A DNA stretch of 64,000 nt, from the NCBI GenBank assembly GCA_015501605.1, contig JADNRZ010000005.1, forward strand, positions 1 to 64,000, written 5' to 3'. The notes under the pieces are model-generated. The model searched no databases. It had not been told where the DNA came from and was given only the letters and a program-made list of their open reading frames with translations. This DNA is from Panaeolus papilionaceus (taxonomy: Eukaryota; Basidiomycota; Agaricomycetes; Agaricales). A program made the position numbers and the translations under genes. Shown piece by piece: positions 55,664 through 64,000 of the stretch (its first letter is position 1; every line of letters begins with the position of its first letter).

Positions 55664-57063
55664 ACTGTGAGACCAAAGGGGTCAAGAAACTTGACCCTAA
55701 ACACACCACTAAAATTAAAGTATTCAGCTGAATAAAGTCAACTTTTCTGGTGCTTGAGGGGTCTCAGATGCACACAAAACCACTAGTAAATGTATAAAAT
55801 ACCGAAATTAACTGGAGGCTTTTCAGCCATTAAGTGGCAATTTTTAAGGTGGAATTACAGTTGGAAAACTTGCCAAAGACAAGAAAAATGACATTTAATG
55901 GCAAGTTTTATGGTGTGAAATTTTCATTTCATGACCTTTTTAGGCGGAATTTTGAAAGGATGGAAATATTGACCATCACAATCTCTGGCTAAGAGGCAGA
56001 AATAATGACCATTACCCACACAATTTTTGACCAACCTTATGATCTATTCCTGCTGCAGCAGGCCACACAAAAAGCTATAATCACACCCAAAAATGACCAA
56101 ATGAAATATATTTATTTTTACACAAATACATTCAAGATACATAAATACTATATACATTAGAGTAAATATGTAAGCTTGCCAGGGAAGTGTACATAGAAGG
56201 AGTAGGTTGAGGTTAGGATGCAAGGAACATATGGGGTAGTTGAGGTGATTGCAAGGGGGATATGAATGAAAGACCAGGGAAGCATACCTGGGAGCTGGTA
56301 ACCAGATGATGTGGTCTGTTCACATGGCAAATGGTCTGTCTAAGATTATAATTAATTAACATCATTGGTGTATGAGGAAGAGTGTATATGACTTACAGGT
56401 TATCCCCTCCAAATATGCAAAGCTACACAGATAGTTAGGCTGCTGAGGAAGAGGTGTCACAGCAGTGGGGATGATGGCATGGTGGTGGTAGAGAATGAAG
56501 TTAACGTTCAGAGGAAGTTCAATCATCAACTCAAACACATGACAAACAAACCAAACAACATCACATGATCATCGGAATTGAATTATTTAATCCCCGACAA
56601 TGAACATTCATGTTCTCGAAAATTCCGAATCAATCAAGTTGCTCGAAGTTGCACTCACCGTCTCTTATTACTCTCAGCCTCTGTCAATGTATTTTTAATC
56701 TTGTTATTATTTCACTTTTAGCTATTTAAATAGAATATATACATTTTATATAATTGTGTGTCAATTAAAAAGTCAGCTCCTTGAGAAGAAACATTGACCT
56801 TAAAGTCAAGAATTGGTTCTGGCACAAATTCCAACTTTAAATGGTATCTTGGGCTGAGATAAAAAATTGGTGTTAAGGAGCAAGTTTTCCTCTTATAACA
56901 CCTCAAGATGCAATATTACAATTGAGGTTGAAAATATTGACAATAAAAGGCAGGGGAAAAATCCCACCCAAAAGTGTCATTTTTTCTATTCTGATACTAT
57001 TTGTTGGAATTCCCACTTTCCGTCTTCCAGGATCAAGAAACTTGATCCCTACGGTCTCATAGT
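55664..57063. mobile_element. 1.4-kb element inside LINE-R ORF1
   Basis: Edges are marked by inverted ends: CTGTGAGACC then GGGTCAAGAAACTTGACC on the left, and inverted CTATGAGACC then GGATCAAGAAACTTGATCC on the right; each end thus carries a small palindrome as well. Outside, GAACCTCTTCCAC and GAATTCCCTTCAC may be a decayed duplication (differences are C/T only). No coding frame of note inside. ORF1 continues on both sides, which supports the insertion. Confidence 0.7.
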
Positions 57064-57974
57064 GAATTCCCTTCACAGTCTGCTTCCCTTTTCTCTTTCT
57101 CACTTCCTTTCATGTTCTGTTCTCTGCCCTTTGCTTGTCTCCCCTGTGTTCCCTGACCCTCCTCTTTCTCCTTGCCTCTGACTGCCATTGCATAGGATTG
57201 GTTCCTTTGAATCACCTTGTTGAGCTTGTTTAACTTTGCCACATCCTCATCTCTGTGTTGTTTAAGCATTGTGTTGATCCTTTCCTCTATCATCTTGTCC
57301 CTCTTCTCAAGCTGGACCTCCATCTTCTTCCACATCTCTCCCATTGTTTTTTCCATTGCTTTTTCCATATTTGCTCCCCACTCCTGGCTTGCCCTGCTCA
57401 TTACTTCTTTTATTGTCATTCCTTTGTCCTTCTTATCAACATCCACTTTCTGCTCTACTTTGTCAGCCATGTCTTGTAGCACAAGTCCTATTGCTTTAGC
57501 TAGGGATGCATTTCTGTCATTACTTCCCATTGTGCTGACAAGGCTAAAAATAGCTTCTCCCAGCGAATATAAATCTGCATTGGTGTCCTTGGAAATGATT
57601 CCCCTCTCTTCTAATAAGCATCTCTGCTGTGTCTAGTGTCCACAATAGCATTGTTTCTAGGTTGCTCCTCTTCATCCCTGTTTCTTTGGTTGGAGGGGTT
57701 GGGGTGCTGGGTTAACAGTTGGTTCACATTCTGTGACAGCTGTCTTCTATTGGGATTCATTGTCTGCTTTCCTGAGAGCTTATTCAGCAGTTTGTAGGTA
57801 GCAGACATGTTGATATTATTAAGGTTTAGAGTTATTAACAAGTAGTAAAGGGGGTGTAGCTACTCCTATAGGTTGATTTGTGTATACTGCTGTTCGTTTT
57901 CCTGGTGTTACCAACTGTGGGAGAAAGTTTGAACATAGTGGTTGCAGATCAAGGAGCCTCCTATAAGGTGATTT

Positions 57975-58624
57975 GTAGCAGACTCTGTTCTTATTGTGTC
58001 ATATATCTAGCTTTCCTTTTAGACCATTTGATTTTAAGCCTCCTAGTACTCATTTAGATGATATTCATCAGGGCACACATGTTGACCCATGCATGATATG
58101 ACTTGAAATTAGCTCAGTTGTCATTTGTTCACATGAGGCACAACTTCAGGCTGATTGAGATCAGCTGAAGTCTTCTGTGCTCAGTTGGTTCCAGGTTATC
58201 AATGGTTTAATCACATCTTAGCAACATCTATCAGTATCTTATTGAGAGATGACGGTGATTTATCAGAGCCACACTTGCCAGTGAGCCTTAAGATGCTGCT
58301 TTCAAAGTCTGAAGAATGCCTCTTTGGGGCAAAAAGGGTTTGAGCTCTCAACACAATGTCATCAATCTGGGAATATTAACAGATGCAGAGTGTTCAACAC
58401 AAATCTGCAACAGCTGCTAAAGCCCAGATTTCTCAATTCAGGGGTAAGAATGGATTTGGAATTGGGCAAAAATTACATATTTTCTATTCTGTGTAGATTT
58501 GGGGTGAATAATGCATTTGGGGCTTGAATGGTGAGTGTGTACATACATTGATCTCTACAGATCTGGGATTTTGCAATAATAAAATTGCAATTGGCCTCCC
58601 ATAGCAGATGGGAGTCATTGAGAG
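57975..58624. other. Unassigned right flank of LINE-R
   Basis: No gene seen. 58551-58610 repeats 49125-49198 inverted. Two short plus-strand frames (58155-58343, 58324-58527) lack any domain. Confidence 0.4.
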
Positions 58625-58771
58625 CAACTCCTAGGTCAAGGACTACCTACTGTCCTGACCAGCAATGAGTTTATGGCACACAGAAAGGAGATAGAGGCAG
58701 AGAAGAAGAAGAAAGCAGTAAAGGCAAAGGCAAAGAAGGTTCCCAGGGAGGTTGATGAACGCGAAATATAA
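58625..58771 (+). pseudogene. Possible pogo/DDE-type transposase C-terminal remnant
   Basis: Reads QLLGQGLPTVLTSNEFMAHR followed by a Glu/Lys/Ala-rich end and VPREVDEREI-stop. The pattern P-x-LTS-(D/N)-E-F then a charged helix is like the C-terminus of fungal pogo-type transposases. Another frame downstream (58779-59021) is similarly charged (VEKWKWRRAETKGQKVK), perhaps the same region with a frameshift. No catalytic residues present. Confidence 0.4.
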
Positions 58772-60349
58772 GTAGGTAGTGGAGGAGAAGAGGTTGGATG
58801 GGAACTGGGAGATTGATCAGGAGTACACAGATGCAGTGGAGAAGTGGAAGTGGAGGAGGGCTGAGACAAAGGGTCAGAAGGTCAAACTCAAGACCTGGGA
58901 GATCAACAACCCCTTCCCAAGCAAGCTCCCTACCTCCAGAAGGAACCATTGCCCTGCCTTGCCAACATGTACCCACCAGCATCCAAACCAGAGGACAAGG
59001 AGGCATCCTCCTCTACATTGACCACCTCCAACTGCCCCCTGCCCTCTCAGATTCCAAGGACAAGGGCAAGGATTGTAAGGGCACCTTAGACACACACAAG
59101 TCCTGGGGGAGATCCAAAGATATATATCAGCTCTACATAAATACAGGAAGTAGGCTCACCTAGGGGAGATCCAAAGAGAAAGAGGTAAAGGATCAAACCC
59201 AGGTGGAATAGCTATTTAAGTGATGAGCTGGCATTGGCATCAGCCTTGATGCCACACAATGCCTTTGGGAATAAACAAAGGAAAATATAAAAGAATGACT
59301 ATGAAACAGTGGCAACAACTAAATAATGAATGAGTGGCAACTAAAGGAGCATCAGCAATTTCCGATTTTGGATTGTAGCATAGCCACTGATGGCTGTAGC
59401 ATGCATCACAGCAACAGTAGTGACTATAGCACCCATGATGACAGTGGTAGCAACAACTAGTGAGTTAGTGCTCTGTAGCACTATATACATTACCTCCCCT
59501 CTTTGTACTGCTACCTACCATGGAATAATAATTACATAGCTATAGGGAGTGCCCTCTTTTAAAGTCATGCCGGAAATTACTTATATTATTAAAAACCAAT
59601 GTCAACTAGGTGCTAGACAACAAATAATTGTATATAATATGTAAATAACAGAATAATAGTGAATTTTGAGACCAATGAGTTGGACTTGTCATTTTTTTTC
59701 AAAGTCCCTTGTCTGCTTTGGTGAAACATATGAGATGGGAAAATGCTGATTAATCAAAACATGAACCAAAACAATTCCAAAATAAGCAATTTTGATTGCA
59801 GTCTCTTCTTTCCTCAACTATCATCTTTGTCCATGTCTCCCATATTTCCTCTAATGGTTATATATATATATATATTTAAGAGACCTGGTAAGTGTTTATT
59901 ATTATGCAACCAAGTGGCTGACTACTATATCATAGGATGTTATTGCTGCTTCAGCAGTGGATTTTACCTGCACTTTAACATATTTTGGTGAGATTCCTTT
60001 TATTTTATTTTCTTTCTTTTTCTATTTATGACATTCTTCTATTACTTCTATTATTATAGGTGCTGTATTATGTCTGTTTGAGCACAGGAGATGGATTTTC
60101 ATAGATATGTGAATGTTCTGAGTGCAACTGCTGGACTTTCTCATGCTCTGCTTTCATGTCTTTTCTAGTTCTTCATCATCATGACCTTCCTCTACATCTC
60201 ATATATAACCCTTGGTGAGTTCTATTTTATTTATTGCTATACTGTACCTCATTAATATATTTATTTAGAGCATAAATTCTTGACCTTTATTATCACTTAT
60301 CGCCATTCTTGCTATTCTCTTGGCTATCTCTGTATTTAGGGAAAGTCAA

Positions 60350-60610
60350 GGGTACAGGTGACCCAGACAGGTTATGGGTTGGGTTGGGTGCAGGTACAGG
60401 TATGGGTCAGCCTTGGTGTATCTGTGTGCTTCAAAACAGGCCTAAGAGCACCCAAAACGGCCCAGAATTGGGCAAGATATCTTGCTCAAAAATTGTCTGT
60501 TTTGGATGTTCTTGGGCTTATTTTGCATGGAGAACCTGCAGGTACACAGGTACATGGGTAGGGTACACCATGGGTGTGGGTGCAGGTCAGCAATTTTGTA
60601 CCCAAGAGTT
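60350..60610. repeat. GGGTACAGGT / GGGTGCAGGT cluster
   Basis: Two clusters (60350-60410 and 60535-60595) of GGTACAGGT, GGGTGCAGGT and TACATGGGT variants flank a 120-bp spacer, inside the F element. They may be the terminal arrays of yet another small inserted element, but no target duplication was found. Confidence 0.5.
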
Positions 60611-60814
60611 ACCCATCATGTTCCCTATCTGTATTGTGTGGTATTACTTGTATTAGTTAGTTTTTGAATGATATATTAATTATTTTTTTTATGATCTTAT
60701 GAGTGATTTCTTGAGTTATATGTGCTATTTGGAAGGGTAATTTGTATATGTGGCAGTCTACCTATGTAGCAGTCTGTAGTGCTCTGTAGTGCCTGTAGCA
60801 GTCTGTAGCATCAT

Positions 60815-61312
60815 TGTTACATTGTCTCTTTTCTTGTCTATCTCTTCTCTATTCTATCTTGCACCATCATTCCCTCTTATCTTATCACCATGTACTATCA
60901 TCTCTCTTTGTACTTGTATTTTGTCTTATCTCCCTTATCTGTCCCTTCTCACTCCACTTCTGTTCCTGCTGTTGCTCCACATCCTTCTTCTATCTATGAC
61001 TCACTTTCTTACTCATCTCTCTCACATTTATGACTCAGTCTTACTCCTTTCCCCACACTCGCTCCACTATGACTCCGTCCTGACTCATGAACCTCATACC
61101 TTATCTACATAGCCTCACACATGCACAGCCACTGTAGATACTTATATAAGCCAGTAGTTTACACCCTTGCTCTTTAGCTAGTTCTTTAACTTTGAATAGA
61201 ACAACAATCTTAGAACGATACTCAAACTCTATCACAGGACAACCAAACCCCAAATCCGACTCAGACAAGCTCAAAGGCCTTAACTGCAAGTGCCTGTCAA
61301 GCTATTGTAACA
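60815..61312 (+). mobile_element. Solo LTR-H copy 2, 498 bp
   Basis: TGTTACATTGTC start and TTGTAACA end, with ATCAT at 60810-60814 and 61313-61317. It has the same TATA and CTTTAGCTAGTTCTTTAAC block as copy 1. Shorter by about 70 bp in the pyrimidine-rich upstream part and near the 3' end, so the two copies come from separate insertions. Confidence 0.92.
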
Positions 61313-61585
61313 ATCATGTAGTAACAAGGGGGCGCTATAGAGCATTACTGACCCTAATGGGGAAACTCCATAAGGGGTACCCTTTGCTATGGCACTACAG
61401 TGCTATGGAGTGCTATGTAACACTCCATAGCTAACCCAGACATTGCTGATGAGAGTGTAGTATAATATGTATGAGTCCATAGTGTGTCCAGATAGTGAAA
61501 TAGAATAAAGGAAATAGGGAAACAGAGAGAAAGGAGAGACAACAGTAAGGAAAGGAATAGGAGGTAGCAGGAGATCCCCTTACAG

Positions 61586-61954
61586 TGTCAATTCAACTGG
61601 AATATTATATAAAAGTATTAACTTTGAGCTTTGTGTAGTACACAACTTACAGTGAAAGTAAATCTTAGCTGGTTTTAGGGGCTTTTTAGAGGCCTTCTGG
61701 TGATTTTTGTCTTGCATGGGCTCTCTGCTTTTATACAGTGCATCCTGCACAGATAATGGACATGCATTATAATTCAGGGATTGCCTAGAGCAATTTCACA
61801 AGATTTTGTACCTGCTTTCATGATGAAGTTGGTGTCATTTCAATAGAATCCAAGGAGGGTGTTTTGGTGCATTGGATCAGTTAATGACACAGGCCTCCAA
61901 CCTTGCCTTTTTTTTGTGTTTTAATACTTTTATATAATATTCCAGTTGAATTGA
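61586..61954. mobile_element. 369-bp MITE with perfect 34-bp inverted ends
   Basis: Inverted repeats 61588-61621 and 61921-61954 are identical; the end reads TCAATTCAACTGG. TACAG at 61581-61585 and 61955-61959 is a 5-bp duplication whose first four bases are the end of LTR-G, so this element landed exactly at the LTR edge. Non-coding. Confidence 0.85.
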
Positions 61955-61959
61955 TACAG

Positions 61960-62808
61960 ATTTACCAAGCTGGGGTGTATAGATGGTAGTAAAATGTCTG
62001 AATTCATGTATTAGGAGGTCATGTACTTGAATGGCCACTAGATTACTACTAACCCCAAATTTTATCAAATTATAGGCCAATATATACTTAAATACAATTG
62101 TTATACACTACCCCAAAGGTTCAAGATAACTGCTTCAGTGATTGTAGAGCAACAAGCAAAAGAGTGTGCAAAAGTAGTGTTTTCATACATGCACTATATG
62201 AGTGTCCAAATGAGTCATGTAATCTATTTGTGTATTTTGTCACAAGTTTTTGCATCACATATCTCATGTATATATCATCTGAAAGACTTGATATACAGCT
62301 TTCAAATGTTCTAAACAATAATTGATTTGACCCAGAATTCATCCCAGTATGCTCACTTTTGCACAAAACTTGTATCATGTGGATACTTGTTTGAGATACT
62401 CAACATCATACCAATTGGTTGGACATGAGTGTCCTCAAAAGTGGCTCAAAATCTGCTTTGTGCAACACACAAACAAATCATATACAATTTCAAGTTAACT
62501 TGCAACTGTGCACTAATAGCATAAAAAAAAAGGAAAGAAAAAAAGAACTACTTGACTTGACTCAACTCCATTTGTTATTATTATATTTCATCCAAGTTCT
62601 TACCCCCTACCCTATTCTTCAGTCTCCCTATTATTCCTTTCCATTCCATGCGAGACAATTATTTCTTCGTATCACCACGGATTACCTCCTTCAACATGGT
62701 ATAAAGTCATATTGGTATTCATATTGAGGTTAAACAAATCTACAAGGACGCGCGTCAGATTTCTGAAGACGACAACAAAAATACAACAGGTTCAATTAAA
62801 TAAACTCA
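61960..62808. other. Intergenic stretch downstream of the MAP kinase
   Basis: No gene recognised; a short A-run at 62523-62545. It should contain the kinase 3' UTR and poly(A) site on the minus strand; ATTTAATTG and AATATAATAA-like signals are present but none is decisive. Confidence 0.4.
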
Positions 62809-63743
62809 CTATGGATAACCGGCCAACTCCATTGGTGAGCGATGATCATCTGGTCTTGTGATTTCCTGATAGATCAAGACTGTAGATGTGCCGATTGCGA
62901 GCGAGGATTAAATGCAGGTGAGATTAAAGAAGAGTAGATGGATGATGATATGATGTGGTGTGATGTCATGCCATGTGCGAGAGACAATGGTGAAGAGAGG
63001 GGAGGGAAGCAAAAGGTGGAAGGGCACAGGACGATAGCGAGGTGACGACCGCGATTGCAAGAGATAGAGTCGAGGATAGGATGATAAGACGAAACCAGAC
63101 ACAACGAGGACGATAAGAGCAAAGAAAACGCGATAAATACAACACACGTCAGCCGGCATGACAGCACCAAAGAGACCCAATGACGCACCTTTTAATTGCT
63201 CCTTCGGCAACGCCTCACCCATGTCAAAGTCAAAGAACGATGGATCGATAGGTTCAGCCGTGGGCTCGTCGTCGTTATCGTGGTATGGCTGTGTCATTGA
63301 GGGATTTGTGCCATATGAATATTATAAATACGTGTCATCGGGGCGGATAAATCGGCGACGAGGGACAATATGAATGGCAAGGAAAAGAAGGTAGGGAGGA
63401 CGATCAGCAAAAGAGCACAGAAAGGACGAGAGAGCAAACATACCGCGAGGTAGGGGTGCCGTAGAGCCTCAGCAGCACTCGGCCTCTTCTTCGGGCTAAA
63501 CGTCAAGCATTGCTCCATCAAATCAATAGCCTAGTCCCAAAACGCGTTAACTGAATTCCAAATCCCAGAACAATGGGAAACGCACCAGCGGGTTCGCTGT
63601 AGGGAACATATGCAGGAAGTTTTTCTTCTTGCGAAACGGCAGGGCGCGAATGTATTCTCTTGACTTGTGCGAGTTGATAGCATAGAAGTCGTCGATGGAG
63701 GGAGTACCGAGCGTGTCGAGGATGAGTGATAGCTGGTGATGAT
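62809..63743 (-). CDS. ERK/Fus3-like MAP kinase, last four exons
   Basis: Exons 63743-63586, 63530-63444, 63288-63189 and 62879-62809, with GT-AG introns of 55, 155 and 309 nt and phases that all agree. The protein reads [70 protein letters not shown], then [30 protein letters not shown] and ends AGYP-stop. These are kinase subdomains X-XI (invariant Arg in KKRPSA) and the C-terminal extension with the PYHDxxDEPxA motif of Fus3/Kss1/Pmk1-type kinases, which relay mating or invasive-growth signals in the cytoplasm and nucleus. The earlier exons (ATP site, TEY loop) are not in the window. Slt2-type is less likely. Confidence 0.8.
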
Positions 63744-64000
63744 CTGAGGCGAATAGGGGGTGTCAGATGATGTATTGCAAGCGACTCAGCCGAGTAAATG
63801 AATTTAATGAACGGAATTTAGGATGGATGAGCAATGAAAAAACAGAAAGGAAACAAGCAGCAAAGACTCGTCTGCGCGTTCAATCAATAACGCATCACAC
63901 GATCAGGTCTTCCGAAGATTAAGGACTGCAGAAGCGTCCGAAGATATGAACACTCCGTCCCATAATAGGATCCGGATTCAATAAAACGAAGAAATGACAA
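63744..64000. other. Upstream of the visible kinase exons, no kinase exon seen
   Basis: On the minus strand the acceptor CGCCTCAG lies just before the exon at 63743. The preceding kinase segment (the usual E-L-L-G-G-K-P-x-F-x-G-x-D-Y) could not be found in any frame up to 64000. The intron would then exceed 255 nt, or the gene is broken. Confidence 0.5.

Larger units (their letters stand above)
53787..57841 (-). pseudogene. LINE-R ORF1 (Gag-like), split twice
   Basis: Pieces: 57806-57611 (N-terminus MSATYKLLNKLSGKQ), 57530-57064 (coiled-coil-like, Lys/Glu-rich: KAMEKTMGEMWKKMEVQLEK), then beyond the inserted element 55663-55506 and 55334-54913 (GARWFKELERRKPRQS; CYNGQ..HADHITSNCP; CTICRGEEHDHRTC; YCKNCKTKCDHG), then beyond the solo LTR 54326-53787 (acidic and basic low complexity, EEEDEEREQ). 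The Cys/His cluster marks RNA binding. Frameshifts near 57570, 55505 and 55340. Confidence 0.75.
49626..57961 (-). mobile_element. LINE-R: old full-length LINE with 13-bp target duplication
   Basis: TATAAGGTGATTT occurs at 49613-49625 and 57962-57974. The 3' end (left) is a tandem AATCAATAAA-type tail (about 49626-49665), not poly(A). Order on minus strand: 5' UTR 57961-57842, ORF1, ORF2 with endonuclease, RT, RNase H and a final CCHC. Inserted later are a 1.4-kb element in ORF1 and a solo LTR. Net length is about 6.4 kb. Protein is unrelated in detail to families 1-3. Many stops: inactive. Confidence 0.9.
59350..61450. mobile_element. F element with CATCAGCAAT ends, carrying a solo LTR
   Basis: Ends CATCAGCAAT and, inverted, ATCAGCAATGTC; flanking GAG at 59347-59349 and 61451-61453 is a 3-bp duplication in the LTR. 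Without the solo LTR it is about 1.6 kb. Repeats of TGTAGCA / GTGCTAC, CTGTAGTGC and GCTATGG lie near both ends (59390-59490; 60750-60810; 61380-61430). No transposase recognised. A 3-bp duplication would fit CACTA-type elements but ends do not start with CACT. Confidence 0.75.
59074..61584 (-). mobile_element. LTR-G copy, split by F element
   Basis: 59074-59346 and 61454-61584 together are the reverse complement of the LTR at 41696-42043; the join AAAGGAG/GAGTG restores it. Ends TGTAAGGGGATCTCC and CCTTACA. No polypurine tract or internal region adjoins, so it behaves as a solo LTR, though its own flanks show no clean 5-bp duplication. Confidence 0.75.

Noticed and set aside
60350..60610. 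Telomere-like repeats (GGGTA-rich)
   Set aside because: Units are irregular, mixed with TACAGGT, short, and inside an element; they do not form a tandem telomeric run.

Overview
The window looks like a stretch of a basidiomycete (probably agaricomycete) nuclear genome that is almost entirely nested transposable elements. The evidence is fungal LINE-type retrotransposons with endonuclease, reverse transcriptase, RNase H and a terminal CCHC finger; a remnant of a KDZ/CxC6-type transposase family typical of mushrooms; many short non-autonomous DNA elements; and, at the right edge only, the 3' exons of a fungal ERK/Fus3-like MAP kinase with short GT-AG introns. I saw no tRNA, rRNA or bacterial-style gene.

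Layout. 1-24.5 kb is GC-rich and consists of LINE copies in both orientations, mostly chimeric, truncated and frameshifted. Two 5'-complete minus-strand copies, LINE-A (13275-17721) and LINE-B (17722-24494), form its right half. It also holds a nearly perfect 1.6-kb inverted duplication (2545-4147 and 4495-6098), a 1.0-kb element with perfect 17-bp termini (12048-13048), and two short elements with clean 8-bp target duplications inside LINE-B (20914-21634, 23323-24310).

24.5-33.4 kb is a second LINE family on the plus strand, split by a 4.65-kb fold-back DNA element with 1.7-kb arms (25054-29702) and a 1.95-kb element (30681-32632), both with 8-bp target duplications. 33.4-49.6 kb is AT-rich, decayed sequence with families of short elements whose ends share an AGKACTTnnCAvT-like motif and whose interiors carry family-specific palindromic repeats. 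One holds the tail of a KDZ/CxC6-like transposase, suggesting the source of the families. 49.6-58 kb is an old full-length LINE of another type (LINE-R) with a 13-bp target duplication, interrupted by a solo LTR and a 1.4-kb element. 59-62 kb is an LTR interrupted by another element, itself interrupted by a second solo LTR.

The genes do not form a host pathway; they are layered mobile DNA. The LINE proteins would act in target-primed reverse transcription (ORF1 RNA binding; ORF2 nicking, copying and RNA removal), but nearly every copy is broken. The short DNA elements encode nothing complete and would need a transposase supplied elsewhere. The only recognisable host gene is the MAP kinase fragment at 62809-63743.
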